From Clostridia bacterium (GTDB lineage Bacteria; Bacillota; Clostridia; Oscillospirales; Acutalibacteraceae): DNA of 64,000 nucleotides. Every line of letters starts with the position of its first letter. Position 1 is the first letter of the stretch. The stretch is from NCBI GenBank assembly GCA_017435385.1, contig JAFSFB010000003.1, forward strand, positions 96,857 through 160,856. The letters run 5' to 3'. The notes beneath the pieces are model-generated. The model made no database searches. It was not told the DNA's origin and was given only the letters and a program-made list of their open reading frames with translations. Positions 45,734-54,500 of the stretch are shown here, piece after piece. The position numbers and the translations under genes are program-made.

Positions 45734-46482
45734 ATAAGCACTTGAAAAATCTCAATCGAATAGAGTTCGTTGTTACCACGGCTTGCACGGGCAGATGCAA
45801 GCATTGTTCCCAAGGTGAGCATAAAAACTCGGAAAGCATTGATAAATTTTTATCGGCAAATGCTGTCCGCAGAATAGCAAAAGAATACGACATCGAATCC
45901 GTTATGACATTCGGCGGCGAGCCTTTGCTCTGCCATGAAACCGTTTGTGAAATTCACAGGGCCGCAAGGGAAATGAAAATTCCTCAAAGGCAGCTCATAA
46001 CCAACGGTTATTTCAGCAAGGATTTTGATAAAATTCAGCTTGTTGCCCAAAAGATAACCGAAAGCGGAGTCAATGAGATCCTGCTTTCAGTTGATGCTTT
46101 TCATCAGGAAACGATTCCGCTTGAATATGTCAAGGCGTTTGCAGATGCAGTTAATGTTCCCGATGTTAAGCTGCAGACGCACCCTGCATGGCTTGTTGAT
46201 GCCGATGCCGATAATCCGTATAACAGCAGAACAAGGGACATTCTCGACGAATTCGATCGGATGGGAATTGAGTCAAGCGAGGGAAACATAATCTTTCCAA
46301 GCGGAAACGCACTCAGATATCTTGGTGAGTATTTTGATTTAAACAAAGAAATCAAAAATCCTTATCAGGAAGATCCGACGGATATCCGTGCAATCTGCTT
46401 CAGCGCAAACGGAGATATCCTCGGCAGAAATATTTATAAGCAAAATATCGTGGATATTCTCTCCTCCTATTCTCCCGAATAA
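45730..46482 (+). CDS. Radical SAM protein without SPASM domain
   Basis: 250 residues. The 4Fe-4S motif is TTACTGRCKHCSQGEH (CxxxCxxC), followed by MTFGGEPLL (GGE). The C-terminus IRAICFSANGDILGRNIY has a single cysteine, so no auxiliary cluster of SPASM type is likely. Such proteins modify peptides or cofactors or activate other enzymes; the target is unknown. It is last in the attenuator-controlled operon. Confidence 0.85.
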   Translation: MNKHLKNLNRIEFVVTTACTGRCKHCSQGEHKNSESIDKFLSANAVRRIAKEYDIESVMTFGGEPLLCHETVCEIHRAAREMKIPQRQLITNGYFSKDFDKIQLVAQKITESGVNEILLSVDAFHQETIPLEYVKAFADAVNVPDVKLQTHPAWLVDADADNPYNSRTRDILDEFDRMGIESSEGNIIFPSGNALRYLGEYFDLNKEIKNPYQEDPTDIRAICFSANGDILGRNIYKQNIVDILSSYSPE

Positions 46483-46489
46483 ATACAGC

Positions 46490-46528
46490 AAAACCGCTTG
46501 TTCCAAAAAACAAGCGGTTTTCTTTTTT
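46490..46528. terminator. Terminator of the acetyltransferase operon
   Basis: AAAACCGCTTGTT and its complement form a 13-base-pair stem with a six-base loop, followed by TCTTTTTT. It is strong in the plus direction and has A/T tracts for minus transcripts too. Confidence 0.92.
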
Positions 46529-46576
46529 GTAAACAATTATGTTTTTGATTTCATCCCGACGAGTCAGAGCGGATTA

Positions 46577-47758
46577 TTATCTGAACCAGTCAAGGTTTAT
46601 GTTGTCCGCAACGAGCTTTCCGCCCTTTTTGTTGGGATGAACATAGTCCTTGCCGAGATATTCCTTCTTCGAGCAGTTCGGCTTTTCGGGATTTACGCAC
46701 AGCGCAGCCTGATCATAAACGGCATGGAATCTGTCTGCATTCTCGCTGAGCATGGCATTATACTCGCTGACCATTTTCTCCTTTTCGGGTCTTGAGTCAA
46801 CCGCCTCTCCGAAATTGAGAACATTGAAAACAACAAGCTTCTTGCCGTGCTCCCGAAGAGTTTCCGAAACCCCCGCAACCGCTTCAAAATGCTCTCTTGC
46901 GCTCGGCTTTTCGCTCTTAGGAGCGGCTATGGTGTTATACTGAAGAAAATCGTTCGTTCCGAGAGCATAGACAACATATTCCGTGTCATCATAATTCAGA
47001 ATATCACGCTCAAGACGGTTGAGTCCGCTGATTCCGAAAAGCCCCTTGCAGAAAAATCTCCTGCTGAAATCACGGAGAGTTCGGTTGCCCATTATCGATT
47101 TATTGATAACGGAATATCTTCCCGGAAATTCGTTTCTGATCCGCTCGGCAAAAGCATTCGTCCAATAGCCCTGCTGGCTTATGGAATCTCCGAAAACGGT
47201 TATTGCCGAAGCACCCGAATCGTTGAGGAGCTCAACGGACTGAAACAGAGGAATCGGCTTATGAAAATACATTCTGAGAAGCTTCGAGGCAACCTCTCTG
47301 ACCTTATCTCTTTTTCTGCGCTGATTCTGAACGCATTTTTCTTTTGTGACATCGCCTTTGACCGTAATGAGATCAACGCTGTCAATCAGATTTCCGCTTC
47401 TGAGCGAGCCCCTTTCAACATAGATGCTGACGCAGAAATACTCCCCCGCTTCAACGGAAAAATCCACCGCATCGGTCGTTATGACCTCGCCCTTTCTGAT
47501 GCAAAAGGCATTCTCGGAATTATATGAAACGGTTTTATATTCCGACTCGAAGCAACCCTTTTTGTCGCAGCGTGCAACTGTGACAGAGCCGATATAAACA
47601 TCATTCTTTGCGCACTCGTTGGAAAGCTCCATGCGAATGCTTCTGCCCGAAATCGGAGAATGAACAACCATTCTGTATGTTTTTGGACATGACGGATAAT
47701 AGAAAAATGACAGAGCGGCATGTGCCTGCCCCCAAGCCTGAACCCATCTCTCGCTCAT
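46577..47758 (-). CDS. SGNH hydrolase with N-terminal beta domain
   Basis: 393 residues. The N-terminal about 160 residues form a beta-sandwich-like domain (ERWVQAWGQAHAALSFFYYP, GRSIRMELSNE). The SGNH domain has ITVFGDSISQQGYW (Ser), YALGTNDFLQY (Asn) and GKDYVHPNKKGG (Asp/His). It resembles acetylxylan- or pectin-type esterases. No signal peptide is seen. The start follows GGGAGAATC; a longer upstream frame without a ribosome binding site is rejected. Confidence 0.85.
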   Translation of the reverse strand: MSERWVQAWGQAHAALSFFYYPSCPKTYRMVVHSPISGRSIRMELSNECAKNDVYIGSVTVARCDKKGCFESEYKTVSYNSENAFCIRKGEVITTDAVDFSVEAGEYFCVSIYVERGSLRSGNLIDSVDLITVKGDVTKEKCVQNQRRKRDKVREVASKLLRMYFHKPIPLFQSVELLNDSGASAITVFGDSISQQGYWTNAFAERIRNEFPGRYSVINKSIMGNRTLRDFSRRFFCKGLFGISGLNRLERDILNYDDTEYVVYALGTNDFLQYNTIAAPKSEKPSAREHFEAVAGVSETLREHGKKLVVFNVLNFGEAVDSRPEKEKMVSEYNAMLSENADRFHAVYDQAALCVNPEKPNCSKKEYLGKDYVHPNKKGGKLVADNINLDWFR

Positions 47759-47791
47759 GACTGATTCTCCCTTTCCTTTTTCTTGAAAATA

Positions 47792-47803
47792 ATTATAGCA
47801 CAG
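47792..47803 (-). promoter_or_regulatory. Extended -10 promoter of the SGNH hydrolase gene
   Basis: On the minus strand TGTGC-TATAAT gives an extended -10, about 35 bases before the start. No convincing -35 is visible. Confidence 0.5.
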
Positions 47804-47827
47804 AACAATAACAAAAAACAACAAAAA

Positions 47828-47845
47828 CCCCTGATTTCTCAGGAG
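47828..47845 (-). terminator. Terminator after the AraC-family gene
   Basis: CTCCTGA-GAAA-TCAGGGG forms a stem of seven base pairs on the minus strand, followed by TTTTTG. Confidence 0.78.
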
Positions 47846-47873
47846 TTTATGTAACTGACCGCATATCAGCCGA

Positions 47874-48599
47874 TCACAACTCATTTTTTACTAACTTAAC
47901 ATAATCCGACGGAGTCATGCTGTAATACCGTTTAAACAAGGTGACAAAATACGCTTGGGAAGAAAACCCGACTTCGTTACATATGCTTTTTGAAGTCATT
48001 CCGCTGAGAAGCAAGCTTTTTGCTTTTTCGAGCTTCTGTCTGACAATATATGAGCTGAGGTTTTCTCCTATTTCTCTTTTGAAAATCTGTGACAGATAAT
48101 CTGCGGAAATTCCGCAATGCTCTGCAACAGCAGAAACACTTATTTTTTTGCATAGGTTTTCGTTTATATATTTGATACAGTTTCTTATGTGCGGAGAAAA
48201 TTCAGGCTGCTTTTTGTTCTTTTTCACATCCTGCGTCAGTTTCAATATTTCAATACCAAGGCACATAAATATTTCGTTTTTATCCGTCAGCGAATCGATC
48301 GATTTGATTACTCTGTCCGAAAACTCATAGGCTTTGCTTTCGTTGAGTCCGCCTTGTATTGCATATCGGGTTGCAAGGGTGATTGCGCTGACTGCCATAT
48401 ATTTATGCTGCATCAATTCATTGTCAGACATTTTGCCCATAACAATAAGAGAATCAAGATTTTTAATCTGCATCATCAGTGAATCAATGTCGCCCTGCTG
48501 AACGCAGGAAAACAAACGGATTTCTGCACTGTACGGCGTGTGTTTTTCAAGCGTGTTTTTCTCTATTGTCTTAACGGTTACGAGTTCGCCTATGTTCAT
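47874..48599 (-). CDS. AraC-family transcriptional regulator
   Basis: 241 residues. The C-terminal about 100 residues hold two helix-turn-helix units: ISVSAVAEHCGISADYLSQI and CNEVGFSSQAYFVTLFKRYY, followed by the family's MTPSDYV. The N-terminal about 135 residues are helical and not a cupin sensor (TPYSAEIRLFSCVQQGDIDS). It lies four bases after the APH-like gene, so it may control this small operon. Confidence 0.9.
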   Translation of the reverse strand: MNIGELVTVKTIEKNTLEKHTPYSAEIRLFSCVQQGDIDSLMMQIKNLDSLIVMGKMSDNELMQHKYMAVSAITLATRYAIQGGLNESKAYEFSDRVIKSIDSLTDKNEIFMCLGIEILKLTQDVKKNKKQPEFSPHIRNCIKYINENLCKKISVSAVAEHCGISADYLSQIFKREIGENLSSYIVRQKLEKAKSLLLSGMTSKSICNEVGFSSQAYFVTLFKRYYSMTPSDYVKLVKNEL

Positions 48600-48603
48600 T
48601 GAA

Positions 48604-49545
48604 TCACATCTTTTCTTTAAGCTTTTTCATTTCTTTTTTCAGTCGATTGTTGCATAAAACTTCCCAAAGCGGCATAATCAGACCGCCACCCAAACGGCAA
48701 TGCGCTTCATTCATTGCACCGTAATATGCAATTCTGAAATCCGCATATTCGGATAATTTATATTTTTGTTTGTATGTCTTATATAAACCATAAGCATCGC
48801 CCCACATATTGCGAAACTGAAACAAATCATATTCTCTGTCTGCCCAAAGACTTCCGCACGGGTCGATGAAAGCCGAGAGTTCTAAAGTTTTCGGGTCTGC
48901 CATTATGTTCATTATATTGAGGTCGCCGTGAATGAGAACGGGATTTGTTTTTTCTTCGGGAAGAGTATTGAAAAGTTCTGTTGCTTCATAAAGAAGATTT
49001 AACTTTTTCTTGCTGAATTTTCCGTTATCGGATAATTCCTTCAAGCCTTTTAGCCATGGCTCCTGCTTTTCTTTTTTATAGTATTCAAGCCAAGTGTCAT
49101 AAACGGGATCTGACAACTCTCCGAACTTATCATTCGTAACGCTGTGCCACTCAAGCATACCCGAAATAACATCATCGGCAAATTTCTGTTTTTGGCTCTT
49201 GCTTTTTAATAAAAATGCAGGGTTTAACACATTCTGCCCTTCAACAAAGGTCATAGCTAAAATAGCCGTTTCATCATCTTCGTAAGTAAAAAGAACTTTC
49301 GGCATTTCAACGCTTGTGTTTGCAGAGAGGATATTGAGCTGCTGAGCCTCTTCGTACTGCGAGCCTGGAATCCTGTATGCTTTGACGGCGATCGTTTCTC
49401 CGTCTGAAAGCGTGGCTTTATATACTCTGCCGAAACTGCCGCCGCCGATGAATTTTATATTATCCGCTTTCTTATCAAACTTTTCAGAAATAATCTGAGG
49501 CAAAAGGGGAAATAAATATTTATCGCTGTTATCAAGAATTTTCAT
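48604..49545 (-). CDS. APH-like (aminoglycoside phosphotransferase family) kinase
   Basis: 313 residues. The ATP lobe has a Gly-rich loop FIGGGSFGRVYKATL and the Lys in TIAVKAYRI. The catalytic HxD is VLIHGDLNIMNIM and the metal Asp follows in AFIDPCGSL. The family includes antibiotic kinases, choline kinases, homoserine kinases and fructosamine kinases. Resistance cannot be claimed from sequence. GGAGGG precedes the ATG, and the start overlaps the esterase stop (ATGA). Confidence 0.83.
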   Translation of the reverse strand: MKILDNSDKYLFPLLPQIISEKFDKKADNIKFIGGGSFGRVYKATLSDGETIAVKAYRIPGSQYEEAQQLNILSANTSVEMPKVLFTYEDDETAILAMTFVEGQNVLNPAFLLKSKSQKQKFADDVISGMLEWHSVTNDKFGELSDPVYDTWLEYYKKEKQEPWLKGLKELSDNGKFSKKKLNLLYEATELFNTLPEEKTNPVLIHGDLNIMNIMADPKTLELSAFIDPCGSLWADREYDLFQFRNMWGDAYGLYKTYKQKYKLSEYADFRIAYYGAMNEAHCRLGGGLIMPLWEVLCNNRLKKEMKKLKEKM

Positions 49546-50471
49546 CGCTGTCCCTCCATAATTCTGCTTTTGACAAGGTTATATGCAGTTTTGCTTTCGG
49601 GTAAAAACGAAAACAGCTGAAAACAATGGCACATTCCCTCAAATTTATGAAGCTCGGCATCTGCACCTGCGGATTTCAGCTTTTCATAAACTCTGTCGCT
49701 GTCGCTTTCATCAAGCTCCGCAGTTCCGCATATCAGAGTGACTTTCGGAAAATCTTCAAAACTGCCGAACAACGGTGAGATATACGGATCGGTTCTGTCA
49801 ACATTAAGAACATACTTCGATATTCTTCTGAGCAAGTGAAGATTATCTTCGATTTTCTTATGTTTTGCAATTCCGTAAAACGGGTCTGTATATGCATTTG
49901 TGATTCTTGAATCACCGCTTGATGTTGCATCCGCCCATAATGAAAAACATACAATGTGATTCGGCATGGGATAACCGTTATCACGAAGCCACAAGGATGA
50001 TGTCATTGCAAGAGTTGCACCTGCGCTGTCGCCGATGATATCAATATCGGAATTATTGATACCCTCGTCAAGCAGATGAAGATAAACCTTTACAACATCG
50101 TGCATCTGCGACGGGAGCTGATGCTCGGGAAATCTTCCGTAATCAACATTTATAACCGTTGCACCACAAAACATTTTGCTGTATTTTTCGGCAAGCCTGC
50201 GGTAAAAATCGTTCAGTTCGATTTTAAATCCACCGCCGTGAATCATAAGTATAACTTTTTCTGTTTTGCAATTACGGTTTATGAGCTTTTCATATTTCAC
50301 ACCGTCGGTTGTATGTTTTGAATGGATAAAGTTTTTTGAGGGCTTGTATTTTGATTTTTTATCCTTCGTAAGCTTTGCCGCATTGTCGGACAGCTTTGAG
50401 CTGTCGGATAACGGCGAATGAAAAATCAAGCGCAAGGTTGACATAAATATTTTTGAGGTCAGAGATTGCAT
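49542..50471 (-). CDS. Alpha/beta hydrolase, HSL-type esterase
   Basis: 309 residues. The oxyanion motif HGGG is in LMIHGGGFKIEL, the nucleophile in IIGDSAGATLAM and the catalytic His in FEGMCHCF. These are the hormone-sensitive lipase/GDXG esterase marks. The chosen ATG has GGTGAT four bases upstream; an ATG four codons earlier has too short a spacing. First gene of the esterase-APH-AraC operon. Confidence 0.86.
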   Translation of the reverse strand: MQSLTSKIFMSTLRLIFHSPLSDSSKLSDNAAKLTKDKKSKYKPSKNFIHSKHTTDGVKYEKLINRNCKTEKVILMIHGGGFKIELNDFYRRLAEKYSKMFCGATVINVDYGRFPEHQLPSQMHDVVKVYLHLLDEGINNSDIDIIGDSAGATLAMTSSLWLRDNGYPMPNHIVCFSLWADATSSGDSRITNAYTDPFYGIAKHKKIEDNLHLLRRISKYVLNVDRTDPYISPLFGSFEDFPKVTLICGTAELDESDSDRVYEKLKSAGADAELHKFEGMCHCFQLFSFLPESKTAYNLVKSRIMEGQR

Positions 50472-50495
50472 AACATCACCCATCTTTCCGATTAA

Positions 50496-50524
50496 ATTTT
50501 ATCACAAGAAAAATATAAATACAA
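50496..50524 (-). promoter_or_regulatory. Promoter of the esterase-APH-AraC operon
   Basis: On the minus strand TTGTAT and TAAAAT are 17 bases apart, about 25 bases before the chosen start. Confidence 0.65.
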
Positions 50525-50583
50525 TAATCTCACAATTTTCATATCTGCAAATCAAAACAACTAAGGAAAAATGAAACAAAAAA

Positions 50584-50605
50584 GCAGAGAGCGATTGCTC
50601 CCTGC
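50584..50605 (-). terminator. Terminator of GNAT acetyltransferase 6
   Basis: GCAGGGAGC and GCTCTCTGC pair (one mismatch) around a four-base loop, with a T6-7 run on the minus strand. Confidence 0.85.
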
Positions 50606-50620
50606 AAATTGTGTTTTTAT

Positions 50621-51073
50621 TTATAAATCAAAAATTTTTTTAAAATTCTTTTGAATTTTATTGCTTACAAAGCCTTGTGACAAATAGAATTTATGTGCAT
50701 TTTCCCGTTCTGCACCTGAACAAAGCCTGATTCCGACAGCACCGTTTTCCTTAGCCCAGATTTCAGCTTGTTTCAGCAAAGCCGAACCAATGCCGTTTCG
50801 TTTGTAATCGTTATCAACAGCTAATCCCAGACAGTTCTTGAAATTATCTGCATAGATTACATCGTAATTGACAAGATGAATGTAGCCGACAACTTTGTTT
50901 TCGGTTTCAGCTACAAATATAACCTGTGTTTTATCATTCAATACAGCCTCAATTTTACGCTTTTGTTTTTCAAAATCGTATTCGTAACCAAGACTTGTTT
51001 TGTTGATATAATAAATATCTTCCGCATCGGAGATTATGGCTTTTCTGACAAAATATTTTATATTCAAATTCAA
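50621..51073 (-). CDS. GNAT acetyltransferase 6
   Basis: 150 residues, start TTG with GGTGGTGA directly upstream; a second TTG two codons later is equally possible and there is no ATG. The acetyl-CoA loop is LAVDNDYKRNGIGSALLKQ and the C-terminus is ENAHKFYLSQGFV. The family resembles RimI-type or small-molecule GNATs. It follows the decayed pyrophosphatase-like gene. Confidence 0.82.
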   Translation of the reverse strand: MNLNIKYFVRKAIISDAEDIYYINKTSLGYEYDFEKQKRKIEAVLNDKTQVIFVAETENKVVGYIHLVNYDVIYADNFKNCLGLAVDNDYKRNGIGSALLKQAEIWAKENGAVGIRLCSGAERENAHKFYLSQGFVSNKIQKNFKKIFDL

Positions 51074-51085
51074 TCACCACCATTT

Positions 51086-51358
51086 TTAACGATGAATCAA
51101 AACACCTTTCATAAACTGTGTTTCATTATGTGTTTCATATACTATCCTTTTTTCTTCGTCTGTGCATCCAATCAATATTTTGATTTCAGAATCTTTTTTT
51201 ACTAGGTCAACAATACACATTATTGCATCAACCTTTTTCTCGCCGCTTCCTACCCAAACATCTATTCCTGTACCATCCATAGAGGTTGTATCCTTCAAAT
51301 ATCCGTAATCAACCCGATAAATGAAAAATGCGTTTCAAAATTCAGCATTATATTGCAT
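51086..51358 (-). pseudogene. Decayed inorganic-pyrophosphatase-like gene
   Basis: The conserved C-terminal part is intact (YRVDYGYLKDTTSMDGTG, DAIMCIVDLVKKDSEIKI, LIGCTDEEK). It looks like the small clostridial pyrophosphatase-like family with the motif YxxDYGYL...SMDG. Reading upstream in frame from an ATG with AAGGGAT, seven codons (MQYNAEF) are followed by TGA and then NAFFIYRVDYGYL. Relatives as I recall them have EFWNAL at that place, so the TGA replaces a Trp codon. About 25 residues (the IDRPKG...HP segment) are also missing. Confidence 0.68.
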
Positions 51359-51415
51359 ATTACCAATCCCTTATAGTTTTTATTTATCTAACTTTTTCCT
51401 TGGCTATAATCATTT

Positions 51416-51463
51416 AAAAAACAGGTGCAACGAGATGATAATTCTCGGAGCACCTGTTTTTAT
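51416..51463. terminator. Long bidirectional terminator after the surface-protein operon
   Basis: AACAGGTGC/GCACCTGTT with an inner CGAGA/TCTCG stem, flanked by A5 on the left and TTTTTATTTTT on the right, stops transcripts from both directions. Confidence 0.88.
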
Positions 51464-51516
51464 TTTTGTACAACTGACAAGCATGATTTCCGTGCCGCAC
51501 ATTGTCAGCTTTCTTA

Positions 51517-51542
51517 CCGCCTTTGCATTTCTGCAAAGGCGG
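51517..51542 (-). terminator. Hairpin directly after the surface-protein gene
   Basis: CCGCCTTTGCA and TGCAAAGGCGG form a perfect 11-base-pair stem with a four-base loop, 21 bases after the stop. No T-run follows, so it may protect the mRNA end; the proper terminator lies 50 bases further. Confidence 0.65.
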
Positions 51543-51563
51543 TGCGTTTCTGAGCGTTAAATA

Positions 51564-54500
51564 TTATTTCTTGCGCTTTTTAAATACTATAATAAGTATT
51601 GCCGCCAGAATCAACAATATAATGCCCGAAATTGTGCCCCAACGAAGAGGTTTGTTTGCCCAGAAGATCATAAATGCATTTGAAGAAATTGTGATATTTC
51701 TGTAAATCTCGTCTTCTTGAGCACCAACAACATTGCCTGCACAGTCTTCGCATATAATCTGAACATTTTGGTAAAGTCCTTCACCGAGTTCAAACGTAAT
51801 ATTGCCGGATTCAACAGCTTCAAGCAGCGCATCTCCTGACAGGTTGAGCAATTCTTCTATAACGTTGCCGTTATCGTCAACGGTACGGACAACAAGCTTG
51901 CTGAGAGCACCGCCGTCATCGGTCGGAACAAGGGTAACAATCTGCTTGTCAACCTGATATCTGCCGCCTGATTTAAGTCCACCGACAGTTACAACAGGAG
52001 CTGTTCTGTCAACAACAAATTTTACAGAAACATTCTTGACGTCACTGTATGCCTCATTGGTAGCTTTGTCCTTTGAGGAAACTATAACATTGTATTCTCC
52101 TTCAGCATCAAACAAAGCATTATTCAGACTGTAAGAATATTTATACCATGTGCCGGCACTGTGGTCCAGAGTAACAGTATAATCGGTATCTTTAACAAGA
52201 GTCTTGCCGTTGAGCATTACATCGCTTTGAGTAATTGTATCAGCATTGATTTCTATTATAGTAACTTTTTCTGAAACATTCTGTACATAATATTCTTTCA
52301 GAAGATTCTCAGTATAGGAATCAACTGTAAATACAGAACCCTCTCTGTTTACTGAAAAGCTGACAATCTTATCGCCTGAAGTGCAGTTTTTGGAATAAGT
52401 CTTTCCGTTTGCATCCTCAAGAGTTACAGCCGTGAAAGCGTTGCCCGCTTTATCCGTAACAACACAGGTTATGCCGTAAACACCGTCAGTATCGATGTTG
52501 CTTACCGTATATTTCTTTCCGTTAGTAATATCTTCAGTTTTGCCGATTTTAAGCGTTTTCAGTTCAAAACCGCCGTCAACCATTACAACAGCTGTTAAGT
52601 TGGGTGAGAATACGTCAAAATTCTCGTCAGTTGCTGTAATGACAAAGCCTATATTGCCTTCGTCGTTATTCGCAGACTGGTCAGAAACGCCGGAAATAAC
52701 AACTGCGGGGGCTGTTTTATCAATGATGAATTCCTGCGCCGCAAAATCTTCAATTGAATTGCCTGCCATATCGGTAATTTCAATATCAAATTTATACTTG
52801 CCATCATCTTTGTAAGCTATTGTTGCCGTATGAACATCGCCCGAGCTCTCCCATCCGCTGATTGCAGGTGAGGATTCAAGAATTTTCACTCTCTCAGCAA
52901 CGAAATTATGCTCTGTAACGGTAATCGTGGCAACACGTTCTTTGTTATAATAGTTTCCGTTTTCCGCTGCGTTGTTGTTATATACAACAGTAACCGTGGG
53001 AATAGTTTTATCAACCGTGAATTTTTCTGGAGCAATTGAACTGCCGTAATTTACCGTTTCATTTTTGTTTTCGGCATTATCCGTAAATGAGATTTCAAAG
53101 GTATAGTCGCCGTCTGCCGAATAAGTGACGCTGGCTGTATATGTAGTCTCATCGAGATTTGTTTCATTAACGTTTTCCATCCAAACAACATTACTGTTCA
53201 AATCAACGATCTCAACTGTTGCACCGTCCTTGGTAATAACTGCAACAACATTTTCTGCACGGAAGTTGCGCTCTGTAATTGTAATTTCAGCCGTTCTGTC
53301 TGTGCGGAAATATTCAACAAATTCTTCGTCGTTTTCCGATTTATCATCGTCATATCTCACATCAATCAGAGGCTTAACGCTGTCAATTCCGAACACATAA
53401 TAATCATAGCTTGTATTCCCTGCACGGTCAGTAAGCTCTACAAGCAGAACCATATCGTTATGATTGCCTGAAACTGAAAGCTGGCCGTTCACGCTGTAAA
53501 CAAGATTGTCGCCGTTTAAGCCTTCGGTAATTCTCCAGCCTTCGGTATCGCCGCTAAGAACTCCGCTATTGTTTACGGAAAGCTGCTTTTCAACTGTGGC
53601 AACGCCGTTTTCGATTACTGTCCACTTAACGAAGCGGATACCTGAATAAGAGTCCGTAACGTTTACATTGAAAACAAGATTACCCTCAGTGTTGTAAAGC
53701 GGAACAAGCTGAGAATCATCATAAGCCTTATCGGCATCAACAATCTGAGCAGTGCCGTTATATCTGTAGCTGTAGGCGTTGTTCTGCGTGCCGATTTTTT
53801 CGGGAGCGATAATTTCAATGCTCGAGGTTGTTGCATGCTTTGAAATGCTTTCAACGATTGAGCTGTTGGGATGAGAATAGCCCTTATACTCACCGGTTGT
53901 GACTATCTTATCGTCTGTGCAGTATACGCAATCATTGGGAGTATTGCCGATATTGTCGGTAGCGTAAGCATAAATCTGTCCCTTAAAGTTATCTTCTTTT
54001 CGGATTTCAAAGCTGACACTGTTGTTGCTTCCGCTGACGGGCACATCAATGCCGCTGTATTTTACTTCTCCGTTTATATCCACAGCCTTGTAGGTTATGC
54101 TCTTTAAACCTGAAGCAACCGTTTCATCAGAGCCAACCAAATCCTCGGCATAAACGGTAACAACAACGGTTTCTTTGAAATAGAATCCGTAATCATCAAC
54201 TAAGACTGCGCTGTAAAGGTCGGTTACGGAATCCTTTTCAACGTCAATGTTTTCGGAAAGGCTGAAATCAAATCCTTTGATAACCGGAGAGCTCTGATCC
54301 AGATAAACAACCGAGCTCTTTTCTGCTGCAGCGTTACCCGAGTTATCGTATGCATTAACTTTTATTTCAAGAGTGCCCTTTCTCCAATCGACAACTTTTT
54401 GACCGTTTACCGTTTTTGCAGCGGTGTCAACCGCAAGTGAGTATACTTTTTCCGCAACCTCGGTTCCACTGAAATCGTCAAGCAGAACAACGGTATCGTT

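Noticed and set aside
41415..46482. Integron-like gene cassettes
   Set aside because: Genes overlap or lie only a few bases apart, so there is no room for attC sites, and no integron integrase is present.
48604..49545. A known aminoglycoside-resistance gene
   Set aside because: Only the general APH fold motifs are present. Many family members act on metabolites, and no named resistance enzyme is recognised.
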